Of a stretch of 64,000 nucleotides of DNA, positions 33,355 through 45,408 are shown piece after piece (the stretch's first letter is position 1; the number at the start of each line of letters is the position of its first letter). Both the position numbers and the translations under genes were made by a program. The DNA is taken from positions 41,498,106-41,562,105 of the forward strand of contig CM071573.1 of the NCBI GenBank assembly GCA_036426205.1, given 5' to 3'. Below the pieces are notes generated by a model. The model was not told the origin of the DNA and did no database searches. It was given only the letters and a program-made list of their open reading frames with translations. The stretch comes from Ascaphus truei (Eukaryota; Chordata; Amphibia; Anura; Ascaphidae).

Positions 33355-34700
33355 CTCCTCCAGCACCTCATCATCATCCTGCACCTCCCATCACTCTCCC
33401 CCCCCTGCACCTCCCATCACTCTCCCCCTTGCACCTCCCATCACTCTCCCCCCACACTCTCCCCCCCCTGCACCTCCCATCCCCCCCCCCTTGCACTCCC
33501 ATCTCTCCCCCTGCACTCCCCCCCCATCCTTCCCCCCCTGCATCTCCCATCTCCTCCCCCTGCATCTCCCATCTCTCCCCCCCTGCATCTCCCATCTCTC
33601 TCCCCCCCTGCATCTCCCTCTCTCCCCCCCCTGCATCTCCCATCTCTCCCTCCCGCATCTCCCATCTCTCCCCCCCCTGCATCTCCCCTCCCCCCCCCTC
33701 CCTTCATCTCCCATCTCTCCCCCCCCTGCATCTCCCTCTTACTCCTCCCTCTCTCCCCCCCTGCATCTCCCATCTCTCCCCCCCTGCACTCCCATCTCTC
33801 CCCCCCTGCATCTCCATCTCTCCCCCCCTGCATCTCCCTCTCTCCCCATCTCCCACCCCCCTGCATCTCCCATCGCTCTCCACCCCTGCATCTCCCATCC
33901 TCCCCCCCCCTGCATCTCCCATCCCTCCCCTGCCCCCCTCCCCACTCCCATCTTCTCTCCCATCTCTCCCCCCCCTGCATCTCCCATCTATCCCCCCCTG
34001 CATCTCCCACTCTCCCCCCCCTGCATCTCCCATCTCCCCCCACCTGCCTCTCCCATCTCCCCCCCCCCTCCATCTCCCATCTCTCCCCATCTCTCCCCCC
34101 TGCATCTCCCATCTCTCCCCCCCTGCATCTCCCATCTCATCCCTCCCCTCCTCCCTCCCTCCCCCTGCATCTCTCCCTCTCACCCCCCCCCTGCATCTCC
34201 ATCTCTCTCCCCCCCCCCCTGCCTCTCCCACGTACTCCCCCGCCCCTGCATCTCCCATCTCTCCCCCCCTCTGCATCTCCCATCTCTCCCCCCCCCCTCG
34301 CCTCTCCATCTCTTCCCCCCCTCTGCACTTCCCAGCTCTCCCCCCCCCTGCATCGTCTCCCATCTCTCCCCCCTGCATCTCATCTCTCCCCCCCCCCCTG
34401 TCATCTCCATCCTCTTCCCCCCCTCTGAATAATCCCATCTCCCCCCCCCTCTTCTCTTCCCTCTCTCCCCCCCCCCCCCCTCTGCATCTCCCATCTCTCC
34501 CCCCCCTCTGCACTTCCATCTCACTCCCCCCCCTGGGCTCTTCCCATCTCTCCCCCCCTCTGCTCTGCATCTCCCCATCTCTCCCCCCCCCCTCTGACAT
34601 CTTCCCATCTCTCCGTCTCTCCCCCCCTCTGATCTCCCATCTCTCCCCTCCCCCCCCCCCCCCTGCATCTCCCATCTCTCAATCTCCCTCGCCCCCCCCC
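33355..34700. repeat. Pyrimidine minisatellite (~24-bp unit)
   Basis: More than 40 imperfect units of CTGCATCTCCCATCTCTCCC plus a variable C-run. The + strand is nearly pure pyrimidine. Confidence 0.9.
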
Positions 34701-34879
34701 AGCTTCTTTGTTGCCCCCCCAATCTCCCTCTCTCCCAGCATCTCCATCTCTCCCTGGTCCCCGGGTCCTACTTCCCTGCCCTATGCGACCACACTGCCGG
34801 GGATGCAGGATGTGGAGGGCCAGAGGGAGAGTCCGGGTGGCCGGATGGGGAGTGACAAAGCGGGAGGGCACGTGGCGTG

Positions 34880-35270
34880 ACCCCCCCCCCCCACCACCCC
34901 CCCACCCCCCCTCCCCCCCCCCCCCCCACCACCCCACCCCCCACCCCACCCCACCCACCCCCCACCCCCCCTCCCCCCCCCCCGCCCCACCCCCCCCACC
35001 CCCCTCCCCCCCCCCCCCCCGCACGCACCACCCCCCACCCCAACCCACACCGCCCCTCCCCCCCCCTAAGGGGCAAAAAAAGTGAAAAGTGGGGGGGAAC
35101 CAGCCCCCCTCCCCCCCTCCCCCCGCCACGCCCCCCCCCCCCCCCCCCCCACGCCCCGCCCGCCCCCCACCTCCACCCTGGCCCCCCCCCCCACCCGCCC
35201 CCCCACCCCCTGCCCCAGGCCCCGCCAATACCCCACCCCCCGGCCCCCCGCGTTCTTTTCCCCCGTCTCT
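34880..35270. repeat. C-run / CACC low-complexity tract
   Basis: Runs of C up to about 20 separated by A or CA. High chance of sequencing and consensus error. Confidence 0.85.
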
Positions 35271-35663
35271 CCCTTCCTCATCCCTGGTCCCACGGGTTCC
35301 TCACCTTATGCGGCCACGGGCGGGAGGTAATGAAATGAGACGAAAGCTCCAGGTGCTCATGATCTGGGCATAAACGGCTGGTGTGAAGCGCTGGAGAGCG
35401 TGGACGGGCAACCACACCCTGTCGTGACTGCTGGCTAGCCACCGCTTCTCCCATCCAATCCAGGCAGGCCGTCCCGCGTCTCAGATGCCACCTGCATATT
35501 TCCAGGGGGGGTAGAGGCAAGGGGCTATGAATTTGCAAGCACGTTGGGAGCAGGGAAGGGGGGTGGCGGGGGGTGGTAGCGGGACCGCGCCGGGACCGCA
35601 GGGAATCGGCGCGCCATTTTTTTTTTCAAAAGTTTTTTTTTTTTTTTCAAAGTTTTTTTTTCG

Positions 35664-35772
35664 NNNNNNNNNNNNNNNNNNNNNNNNNNNNNNNNNNNNN
35701 NNNNNNNNNNNNNNNNNNNNNNNNNNNNNNNNNNNNNNNNNNNNNNNNNNNNNNNNNNNNNNNNNNNNNNNN
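35664..35772. other. Assembly gap (109 N)
   Basis: Unknown bases inside the satellite, bordered by T-runs and 'TTTTCAAA' on the left and the CTGCA... array on the right. The true length is unknown. Confidence 1.
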
Positions 35773-36006
35773 CTGCACCGTTTCCCACCACTCTCCCCAC
35801 CCCCTGCCATCTCCCATCTCTCCCCCCCATGCATCTCCCCACCTCTCCCCCCTGCTCTCCCATCTCTCCCCCCCGCAATCTCCCATCTCTCCCTCCTCCC
35901 TCCTCTCCCCCCCCTGCATCTCCCCTCTCCCCCCCCCTGCATCTCACATCGCTCCCCCCCCTGCCATCTCACATCTCCCCCCCCTGCATCTCCCATCTCT
36001 CCCCCC
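35773..36006. repeat. Pyrimidine minisatellite, right of gap
   Basis: Same units as 33355-34700, resuming after the gap and ending before 'TTTTCAAAAAAAAA'. Confidence 0.85.
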
Positions 36007-36165
36007 TTTTCAAAAAAAAAATTTTTTTCAAAGTTTTTTTTTTTTTTTTAAATTTCATTGAGGGCCACACAGAGAGGCCAGGCGGGCCGCATGCGGCCCG
36101 CGGGCCGCGTGTTGTGCAGCCCTGGTGTAGGGCATACAAATGGATACAGGAACATTAAGCATGAA

Positions 36166-36309
36166 GGCCATATTTACTAAGAAATGTTATTCCATAAGAC
36201 ACCGAGCTCCGGAAGACACCTTTACAGCCCACCCACGTGAACGGGCCAAACAGTATCTTTCGTCTTTGAAAGAGGTCTCGTGGAATAGCACGGCTTAGTA
36301 AATATGGCC
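36166..36309. mobile_element. Small MITE with perfect 16-bp inverted ends
   Basis: GGCCATATTTACTAAG at 36166-36181 and its exact complement at 36294-36309. The interior is 112 bp and non-coding. Superfamily unassigned. Confidence 0.65.
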
Positions 36310-37046
36310 CGAAGTCCCATACTACTTTACATCTGGGGTATGTTACGAAGGAGCAGTTATGGTTTCCAACGCTTGAACCTCTATCATCTTCTTGCCGACT
36401 ATAATCCATAATTAAAATGAAAGCCCGACCATGTGTTATGGGAAAGTAAAAAGATCCTTATAAAGGGAGTGAAGACTTCCAAGAATAACATCTCCACGTG
36501 GAAAGATACATTTTACAGTACATATGATAATGTGTTCCAGTTATTACAACATGTGCATGCAGAATGCAGAGATATGGAAGATGCTGTGGGCTGTGTGAGT
36601 CATGGAGTTCTGAGCCGGCTAAGTAAGAAAATGAATTATGCAGGATGCCAAGTTAATTTTGTCATGAATAATTAACCTGGGAATGCAGTTTCCATATTCT
36701 CAAAATGTCAGCACATCATATGAATATGTCAGACGGGGGTTACAAGTGCTTGGTAAGGACAGGCAGAGCAATCCACAGGATAACTTTTTGAAGTGACCTT
36801 TGCAAAGCCTTCCTTAAGTCTCAGCGGGAAACAGCCGAGTCTTGTTGGCATTTCTGAGCATGTACTGTCCGACAAAGGCGCTTCACTTAACAGCCAGCTG
36901 CAGCTTCATGGAAATAGTGAGAAGCAGCCGCTGGTGCATTAACTAGATTGGGGCACCATTTAAGTGTAAGAACCCATGCCTTCGGTACTAGAAATAGCCT
37001 TGTGGTGAGGTCACTAGTTCAAATTCCAGTTTAAGATACTTTGGGC
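36310..37046. other. No recognisable feature
   Basis: An ORF at 36433-36675 shows no known domain. Confidence 0.3.
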
Positions 37047-38935
37047 AAATCACTATTTATTTATTTATAAAATATGTTACCAGGAAGTAATACATTGAGA
37101 GTTACCTCTCGTTTTCAAGTATGTCCTGGGCACAGAGTTAAGACAAATAATACATGGTTACAAATACAGTTACATAAATGAACAGAATTATATACAAGAC
37201 ATTGCATGCATAGTTAAAGAAAATATATATTATGGGCGTATGAAACAGTTACAGACTAGATTAAAATGTGAGACAGCCTTAGATTTGAAAGAACTTAAAG
37301 TGGTGGTGGATGTGAGAGTCTCTGGTAGGTTGTTCCAGTTTTGGGGTGCTCGGTAAGAGAAGGAGGAGCGGCCGGATACTTTGTTGAGCCTTTGGACCAT
37401 GAACAGTCTTTTGGAGTCTGATCTCAGATAAGTGCTGCATGTGGTAGGGGTGAGGAACTTGTTCAGATAGATGGGTAGCTTGCCCAGAAAGTATTTGAAG
37501 GCAAGATAGGAAAGGTGAACTTTGCAACTAGACTCAAGTGATGACCAATCTAGTTATTTGAGCATTTCGCAGTGATGTGTGTTGTAGTTGCATTGGAGAA
37601 CAAAACGGCATATTGAATTATTGAGGGTGTCAAGTTTGCTAAGGTGGGTTTGGGGTGCCGAGCCGTACACTATGTCCCCATAGTCGATTATTGGCATTAG
37701 CCTCTGCTGTGCGATACGCTTTCTGACCAGTAGACTTGGGGATGATTTGTTCCTGTAAAGTACACCTAGTTTGGCATAGGTTTTGGATGTCAGGGTATCA
37801 ATGTGCATCCCGAATGTTAAGTGGGAGTCAAACCATATGCCCAGGCATTTAAAACTAGTAACATGAGTTAGGGTGGTGTTAGCATTGGTTCTGATCTGGA
37901 GATCAGTCACTGAAAGCTTTAAAAATGTAGTCTTGGTCCCAAATACCATTGTGTCAGTGTTTAAAAACAATTTGTTTTGGGAAATCCAGTTTTCGAGTCT
38001 CAAAAAGTCAGACTGAAGTATGTGTTCAAGGTCGGTGAGGCTATGACTGTGTGCATATAAGATTGTGTCATCTGCATACATGTGTATTGAACCTTCCTTA
38101 CAAGCGGTGGGAAGAGCATTGATGAATACTGAGAAGAGTATGGGCCCCAGAACAGAGGCTTGTGGGACACCACAGGTGATATCCAGTGGGTTGGAGTTAG
38201 AGCCCGAGATGGACACATGTTGGGATCTACCTGATAGGTAGGACTGAAACCAGTTTAAAGCATGCTTCCCTATTCCAGAGCTCTGGAGTTTGTTAATCAG
38301 GATAGCATGATCAACAGTATCAAAAGCCTTTGCAAAATCTAGGAATATTGCACCAGTGAGTTGTCCCCGTTCCATTTCACACTGGATTTCATTGCAAACT
38401 TTTAACAGGGTAGTTACGGTGGAGTGTTTGGGGCGGAAGCCAGATTGGAATTGGCTAGGGAAATTTGTCTTGGTATAATAATCGCTTAATTGGGAGTGGA
38501 CACATTTTCCCATGACTTTGGATAGTATTGGGAGAAGAGAGATTGTCCTGTAGTTTGAGACAGTGTTTTTGTCCAGAAATTTTGAAGATTGGGACAACTT
38601 TGGCAGTTTTCCAGGTCTTGGGGATATGGTCTGCAGACATGATAGAGTTGACTATGGAAGCAATTGGTTTGGCAATGGCTGGGGCACCAAGTCTTAGGAA
38701 CTTAGATTGTAGTAGGTCAGGTCCACATTGGCTGCTTAGTTTTAATTTGAGGAGCACTTGTGTAATCTCCTCTTCAGATACTGGGCCAAATTGGAAATTG
38801 TGGGCAGTGTTGGGAGGGGGTGGAGCTATATGGGTACTCACAGGATGAGATTCATGTTTGTGGTTTGGGTTCCGTTTCGCTAATATGTTAGTAGCACACC
38901 CCACAAAGTAATCATTGAATGCATTTGCAATGGAA
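37047..38935 (-). mobile_element. CR1/Rex1-superfamily LINE, 5'-truncated
   Basis: Most complete LINE in the window. The 3' end is at 37047, with (ATAAA)n on the minus strand. It runs through the 3' UTR and the reverse transcriptase and stops at about 38935. It shares 500 bp or more of 3' sequence with the copies at 5464 and 39945. Confidence 0.88.
37554..38904 (-). pseudogene. LINE reverse transcriptase, frameshifted
   Basis: Encodes most of the reverse transcriptase that copies LINE RNA into DNA at the insertion site. The upstream frame (38455-38904) has 'CGPDLLQSKFLRLGAP' and 'IPKTWKTAKVVPIFK'. A one-base shift near 38575 leads to the main frame (37554-38597, 347 residues) with motif A FLDFAKAFDTVDH (about residues 86-97), motif B GVPQASVLGPILF (143-155; the usual Gly after Gln is Ala) and motif C YADD (174-177). 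The C-terminus (SICRFVLQCNYNTHHCEML) matches the copy at 6195. No endonuclease domain is present because the element is 5'-truncated. Confidence 0.9.
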
Positions 38936-39194
38936 CCTTAGGAGGAGCTGCCAGCATGGAGTGCTACGGAGGACAGTTGGGATTTGAAGTTGTAGTGTGA
39001 GGTATAAATTGACATGAATGCAAGGAGGTGTAAATACATTGTTTAAAGTGCCAAGTTCTGCTGCGTTTTCATCCTGCCTCTCCATGGAAATTATGATGAA
39101 CATGTCCTGCCTGTTATCTGGAGAATTTTAAATAGATTTGTGTAACAGTGAAGGGGGAACCTACAATGCCATCCCATCTTTATTCTCCTATTAA

Positions 39195-39607
39195 TTTAAT
39201 TTGAAGAGTTCCTATACTGATTGATACTTGCTGGCCAAGGTAGACTTAGTTTTCAACAACTTCTAGTTCTATTCCACTTATTTAGATCTTAAGAGAGTTG
39301 AGACATTTGTTGAACATCACTTTGGTCTTGTTGAGGTTAATATGGAGGTCCACCTTCTTACTTGCGTCAGCGAGTTCTCTGATTTGTTGCTGGAGGTCTT
39401 CTGGACTTGTGGCAAAAATAACAATGGTGTCTGTAAATCATAGGTGACAAGTATTTTCTATTGATTTTGTTATCCTTTTCTTCCCACTTCAGTGTCTTGA
39501 ACAATTCTTCAAGTGTTGCTGTGAAAAGCTTTTGTTACAGTGTCTCCCTGTGGCACTCCCTGGCTGATCCTTATCTTGCTTGTATCTTCATGTAATCTAA
39601 TGGTTAA
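39195..39607 (-). pseudogene. RTE-like LINE reverse transcriptase, downstream part
   Basis: The minus strand encodes 'LHEDTSKIRISQGVPQGDTV' then, out of frame, a decayed YADD region and 'INLNKTKVMFN'. This is a different LINE lineage from 37047. It continues the fragment at 40436-40850 after an interruption by two other LINE pieces. Confidence 0.7.
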
Positions 39608-39920
39608 TGTTGATCTTAAAACACACCTCTTCAATGAAGCATTTGGGTAGCTCCACTGACTCATACTATACATCTCATATGCACTGATCTTGACCCCTTG
39701 CAGATGCACTTACCATAATACCCTACTACTGTCTCTGTAAGCTCTCCCTACTTACCACTTAAATCTTAAGCTCTTTAGGGCAGGGACTCAGTTTACTAGT
39801 TACTTTTATGTATGAAGCACTTATTCACATTATGTGTTATATTATGTCACGTGTGTTACCGCTGTAAAGCGCTATGTACATGGATAGTGCTATATAAATA
39901 AAGATATACATACATGTGTC
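39608..39920 (+). mobile_element. L2/CR1-like LINE 3' end, sense orientation
   Basis: Encodes 'LKTHLFNEAF' at its start, then a 3' UTR ending 'GCTATATAAATAAAGATATA'. Inserted in the RTE-like LINE. Confidence 0.75.
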
Positions 39921-39944
39921 ATTCTCGTCAATGTTCCTTATAAT

Positions 39945-40435
39945 TTTATTTATTTATTTATAAAATATTTTACCAGGAAGTAATACATTGAGAGTTACCT
40001 CTCGTTTTCAAGTATGTCCTGGGCACAGAGTTAAGACAAATAATACATGGTTACAAATACAGTTACATAAATGAACAGGGTATACATTATATGCAAGACA
40101 TTGCATGCACAGTTAAAGAAAATATATATTATGAGCGTATGAACCAGTTACAGACCAGATTAAAATGTGAGACAGCCTTAGTTTTGAAAGAACTTAAACT
40201 GGTGGTGGATGTGAGAGTCTCCGGTAGGTTGTTCCAGTTTTGGGGTGCACGATAAGAGAAGGAGGAACGGCCGGATACTTTGTTGAGTCTTGGGACCATG
40301 AACAGTCTTCTGGAGTCAGACCTCAGATGATAAGTGCTGCATGTGGGAGGGGTGAGGAGCTTGTTCAGATAGCTGGGTAGCTTGCACAGAAAGAATTTAA
40401 AGGCAAGACAGGAAAGCTGAACTTTATAATATCAA
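39945..40435 (-). mobile_element. CR1/Rex1-superfamily LINE 3' fragment
   Basis: Near-identical to 37047-37510 (3' UTR only), starting TTTATTTATTTATAAAATAT. Lies between the two halves of the RTE-like LINE. Confidence 0.85.
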
Positions 40436-40850
40436 TGTACGGTTCTTCAACACTTTGTTTTCTTAATGCATTTAAAACGGTTGAAGTGTAGACAGAAGCA
40501 AATGATTTTTCGTAATCTATAAATCCTAAGGTGAGTGGTTGATCATGTCCATTACTTTGAGAAATAACTTCTTGTAGAACTTGCATGTGGTCCATTATGT
40601 TATATCCAAAGCGAAATCCCACTTGTTCTTTAGGCCGGGCAATGTCCAGGATCTGTTGAGCTGATTACTGAATATCTTCGTATAAATATTGGAGGTTAGC
40701 GTAAGTAGACTGATTGGTCTGTAGTTCTTGAATTCTTCTGTCTCCATTTTTTTTGTGAATAACAAGGAATTCAAATACATATAGTTGTGTAGTTTGTACA
40801 CTAAGGAGCTTATTCAATAATCCTCCAAACCAGCAGATCACCTGACGATC
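40436..40850 (-). pseudogene. RTE-like LINE reverse transcriptase, upstream part
   Basis: Fragments 'ELQTNQSTYANLQYLYEDIQ' / 'FKNYRPISLLTLTSNIYTKI' (40595-40856) and 'MGFRFGYNIMDHMQVLQEVI', 'LTLGFIDYEKSFASVYTS' (40365-40622) are motifs 1-A of a reverse transcriptase, in several frames. Joins logically to 39195-39607. Confidence 0.75.
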
Positions 40851-40856
40851 AACCAA

Positions 40857-41873
40857 AAACTACTGTTCAAGTCAATACAATTTGCAGCTTCAGGGCTTAA
40901 TGAAATACTGTAAATACTGTACACCAGTCTTGTGTTTTCACATGTATCTGTGCCGTTCGTACAATTTGCTGGTAGACGGGTCTGCACTTTTAATGGGTTC
41001 TTAGAAAGTTAAGCCGAAATTCATATTAAGTTTTATTTTTGAGGCGGTTTGCTAACCATAAAGAAAATTCAATTTCAATATCCCGTAAGTTTCAGTGTAG
41101 TGCTGTGTTATATAATCGAGCATTCTCAGTAGTGCCATGACTTCATCTGCACCATCACAGCTTAATAACCCTACAATGAGTAACTACCCCGCAGAACTAT
41201 AAGAGACATTTGGTATCTCAGGCACAGCAAGTCACAAGGGCCCAAGTCACACAAAGACTTGATGGTGCGATTTGAACCTTATTTACAGACCTCAAAGTTA
41301 GTTTTCTTAACATTGAGCTACTCTATTGGTGCACTACCATTATCACTATTTAGTAACTGTGATCAGAATGTTTTCGGTCAGGATTTCATGAGACTTCTTG
41401 CTCAGCTGTTATCAATGTTTGGGGGCCCTCCTACTGACAAACAGTTTACAAATGTAGCTTTTCCTCACTGACTTATATTTATTATTCCTGCTACTTCTGC
41501 TATGCAGCAGACACTCATGAAAGTGGGTGAGAAGAGAACCTTTGGGCTGAGAAGCTTGCAATCTAATCTGTTGAATCCCAGGCGTTTCCTTTTTTCCTGC
41601 TTTCTTATTTTATGGGTTGTTTGACATAACAATATCTCTCTCCAGCTGTGTGGGAGGCTCTTCTGCAAACCAGATGTGTCAACTCATTGTGACCTTTGGT
41701 TATAAATAAGTCTCGGTCTGAATTCAGTTCTTGGTAGGGGAGGTCTGGCAGATTTTGGTTTGTGAATTTCAGCGGGGTTTACTTGTAACAACCCGATTGG
41801 TCTGGGAGCAAATATTCAGCCACGATTTAAAAAGAGACACCCCTGGCAACAATTTTCTCTGTTTTCTTTTTTT
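40857..41873. other. No gene recognised
   Basis: Unique A/T-rich sequence. A fragment near 41540-41580 ('GAGAAGCTTGCAATCTAATC') resembles the LINE tails. Confidence 0.3.
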
Positions 41874-42205
41874 ATAGGTTTGAAGCAGGCGTTGCCAGAG
41901 CTGATCCACGTTCATTTCAGCTCTGGGAACCCCTTGCTTCCAAAGATACTTACATGGGAAGGGGGCGCCAGTCGGGGCTAATCAGGGCTATCGAAATGGC
42001 GTTTTTACATGTCCGCGTCCTGCAGGCCAATAGGAAGCCGTGATGTCATCCCTTGCTGCTTCCTATTGGCCCACGTGACGTGGGACATTTAAACTCCAAA
42101 AAGATAATGGTACCCCCTTCCAAGGTAAGTATCGTAGGAAGCAGGGGGTCCCCAGAGCTGAAATGAACGCGGTTCAGCTCCAAAGACCCCCTGCTTCATA
42201 CCTAT
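41874..42205. mobile_element. Inverted-repeat element, family P, best copy
   Basis: Arms of about 70 bp: ATAGGTTTGAAGCAGGCG...TTTCAGCTCTGGGAACCCC, and the complement ending 'CCCCCTGCTTCATACCTAT'. An internal second inverted pair 'CCAATAGGAAGC' / 'GCTTCCTATTGG' is present. Non-coding. Confidence 0.75.
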
Positions 42206-42279
42206 TTTTTTTTTTATTTTTTTTTTTAAACAATGTGTCCCTAGGAGTGCAGCTGTAATGGACCAATATGTGAAATCGT

Positions 42280-42362
42280 AGCCTGACTGATTGAGCCACC
42301 TGTGCTGAAGCAGGGATTTCCTGACCTGTTGGTAGCTTTTGAGGACTGTAATTGGCCACCCC
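42280..42362. mobile_element. Palindromic hAT MITE, family B, right half
   Basis: 'CTGATTGAGCCACCTGTGCT' through 'AATTGGCCACCCCTA'. The left half is missing. Confidence 0.7.
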
Positions 42363-42364
42363 TA

Positions 42365-43432
42365 ATCAAATGCAGGCATTGCTGGCAGCAAAGTGTGAAA
42401 CGGAACATGAATGGAAAACAGAAAAAGCCAGAAAGATGCAGAGTCTGGTGACGAGTCATTCACCCAGAGAGAAAAGAAAATAATAAGAAATGATAATCCT
42501 GGGAGGGAAGAGGTTAAGGAGAGGGTAAGCAAGAGGGACAGAGAAAGGGACACATGCAGCGTCTGGGAGGGGCTTAGCGGGAGAGATGTGTCAATTCCAA
42601 TCAGGAAATCCAAGTTTGAGTCTCTTTGTCCAAAGGAAACAATAGCTCTTTGCATCAGAGGCATCAGGGGACCAGATGGTTCCGGATCATAAAGGACAAG
42701 TTCTCCCCATCCTGGTGTTACAGATCTCCTTCCAGTGCAGCTTTTACTGAGCAGAACGCACACTGAGGGGCTAAAGTGAACGAACTCATTGGCAGTGACT
42801 GCTCACATGTACCGGGGCAAAGAAAAGGGCACTTGGATTCACAGCAATTTATAGAAAATATTTTTGTTTTAAACTCAGCTTGTGGCAGCATCAGATGTTA
42901 AAAAAAAAAAAATTGTTGTTCAAGTCCTATTATGTCTTTCGACTTTTGACTTGTGAGAGTCGACTCCGACTGACCGTTCCACCACTTTGCACCTACTCTG
43001 TGCCACTTAATTAAATGATGGCTAAAGTAGAAGCGTGGCTGGTACTGTGGATTGTGCCGGTCTTATAGCCATGTCCCCTTAGCGCTAGGCACCTGGTGCC
43101 ACCTTTGTGACGTTTGTAATATTTTGGTGGCCTCTCTGATTGCAGTCAAATGTAGAATGTTTCATCTTCGTCCTTCTTGGGTAACATTCAACATATAATA
43201 AGAACATTTACTCAGGATCTCCTGCAATATCTTCTCAGACAGCAAAAGCCTTAATTAAAAGCATGGTATTTTCTTCAACTTCACGCTCATGCTGTCTGAT
43301 AACTAACAGCGCATCTACTTGGTAAATAATGTGCTTTTCAGTATGGCGGCATCAAGGCACAGCTCTCCCCTGAGATGCTGTAAGCCACACCCTATGTGTA
43401 TGTGTTATCATTAATGCATTGTGTCGCTCATT
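42365..43432. other. No gene recognised
   Basis: The ORFs at 42362-42763 (minus) and 42411-42692 (plus) overlap each other and have no recognisable domain. Confidence 0.3.
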
Positions 43433-43540
43433 GAGGGTTATTCATCTGGGCACCATTGCACAGAAAATCCCTTTGAAGTCAATAGGAGTTTCTGTGTGAG
43501 TGCCCCAATTGGCACTATGCCAGTCTAATGAATGACCCCC
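43433..43540. mobile_element. Small MITE related to 10481-10780
   Basis: GAGGGTTATTCATCTGGGCA ... 'CAGTCTAATGAATGACCCCC'. The ends are imperfect complements and resemble those at 10481. Confidence 0.55.
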
Positions 43541-45408
43541 ACAGAGCTACTCTAGCGTAAGGATGATAGAATACACCATAGAATGCCATCATTCTGTCAT
43601 TAGCTCATGGTGACGCAGGTTATAGTATTCTTGCACCCAGTTTAGGGCATTATGACAGATAAAGGAACAACAAATATGGGCACAGATTGTATACAAATCA
43701 TCACACAAATTTAGTAAATAAGTGATTATCCCATTAAAGAACCCACAGGGAATTTCCTGATCTGATTTAGCATTGACATATAGTTATCACGTGGAACGTG
43801 TCCAACCAGTGGCACTGCATACAATTCTAACTGTCAGTTACAGATGTAGTGAGGCATACTGTCTTCGGTGCCCATGCCACGTGTTGTTACGGCACCGGAG
43901 GATTAACACTTCGTGGGGTTCAGAAGCGTGGACCCTCCTCTCCATTGTGGCCGACACTGTCCCAGAGCCGCGGACGTTGCTTCCTTGTCTGCAGCGCAGA
44001 GGACAGTAAGTCTTGCTACATCTGCTACCTTTAAAAATGATTATCTTCTACTTTGCATCATTATTCCTCCTCGCTGCCTGGGAGTCCCGCCTGCTGTTGA
44101 TGATCATAGTACCACATCGCACTCCCCAAAACTATTTTCAGTGAGTAGTCCTCCTTCTTCCGCCTCTCCCCACCTGCTGTCCCAGTTCCAGTGATACCAG
44201 ACAGCGGAAGTTAATACTGGGACTGACATCACTGCCCTCTTATACACACAGACACACAAATGCAAACACTGGGCAATTCTCTCCCCTTCCGGCTCCCAAC
44301 TGTAGATATGCCCAAGGCAAAATCTGCAATCTTGGCTCCAACTGCAGTGTCACCTATCAGTCCCGATGAATCATACAACTTCAGCCTGCCTCTCTATTCC
44401 TTGCTAAATATCTTCTTTCACAGGTGAGGGCTGACTTGCCCGCTGCCTGTGTCCCACTTAAACGTGGAAGAGATAACAACTGGAATTGTTGACATTTTTG
44501 CTTGGTTGTGATTCAGAGTTTGTACAACTTCCTGTAGTGGAAAGAGTGGCGGAAGGATGTTCTTAACCCCTTCCATCATAAGTGTGAAATGACTTGATCA
44601 ATGTAAACACAAAGCAGTTATCCGTCTTCGTGCCAAAAGCTGTTGGACGTGCGGCGTGTTTTATTTCGCAAACCTGCCGCCTTCATTTTTTTCCATTCAA
44701 AAATTAAAAATTCGGCGTCCCTCTTTTCTTTGGTGAGCAAACATCAGACATGAAATGTACGCCTTGCAACACGTCACGCTTTTATTATTGAAGCTAATTA
44801 CACTTGATGTGCATTACTGTAGTTAGGATGAGTTGTTTGACTCTTTGGACGTGGGGGGTATGTTGATATTTTTGGAAGCTATGTGCTGTAAATAACTCGT
44901 CGGCTTTTCTATGGTTTAAAGAAACCCGGAAGGTAATGACCCGGAAGGCAAACACTTGTAAACTGAAACATAGATGCATGCCACAAATTACGCATGACAC
45001 ATACATGTAATTGTTTTGGAGCCTGGTGTATAGCTTCGGTCATGCTCCAATTACAGAAAAAACAGAAAGCCAAAAGATTCAACCCCTTCAGGTCGGCATA
45101 GGTTTCCCATTGCCCACATAAACGGGACCTCTTGTTTATAACATCAGAAACCCAATTATTTCGCTTAGAATACCCTTTGTTAATGTAGATTTTTACCATG
45201 TCTATTTGAATTGTCTTTTTACAATGTCTGTGACCCCTCGATAAGCACAAGCATCCCCATAATAAAATATCCAATAGAAGTGTAAAAAATACTATTCTAC
45301 ATTTCTGCATGTGCCTTTCCATCATTGTTTCTCCTGCCGTGGGCATCAACTGCTGCTTTAAAGGAGCCACCCATGGCATTTTTATCTTTCTTTCCATTTT
45401 TAATACAG
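43541..45408. other. No gene recognised
   Basis: The longest ORF (44909-45397, minus, 162 residues) has no familiar domain and no codon pattern I trust. A CpG-rich stretch near 43870-44010 ends in 'GACAGTAAGT', a possible donor site, but no partner exon was seen. Confidence 0.3.

Larger units (their letters stand above)
33244..36124. mobile_element. hAT element expanded by a pyrimidine minisatellite
   Basis: Left CAGGCCTGCACAACTCG, right the complement of CAGGGCTGCACAACACGCGG. Perfect 8-bp duplication GTGTAGGG (about 33236-33243 and 36125-36132). The middle is almost entirely satellite: an (ATC)n at 33318-33350, a ~24-bp CTGCATCTCCCATCTCTCCC-type array, C-rich tracts and an unresolved gap. 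There is no transposase; the very long Pro/Ser and Gly/Arg ORFs are translations of the array. Confidence 0.8.

Noticed and set aside
33265..34880. Long ORFs of 387 and 526 residues (+) and 323 residues (-)
   Set aside because: They are translations of the C/T minisatellite in several frames at once (Pro/Ser/Leu or Gly/Arg/Glu). No domain or start context is present, and the region adjoins an assembly gap.
42362..42763. Overlapping ORFs on both strands (133 and 93 residues)
   Set aside because: Mutually antisense, no domains, partly repeat-derived.
43870..43995. Possible CpG-rich exon ending in a GTAAGT-like donor
   Set aside because: No convincing acceptor, partner exon or homologous protein. 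The donor match alone is weak.
44909..45397. 162-residue minus-strand ORF
   Set aside because: No recognisable family, overlaps a family P inverted-repeat element edge, and has no splice or start evidence.
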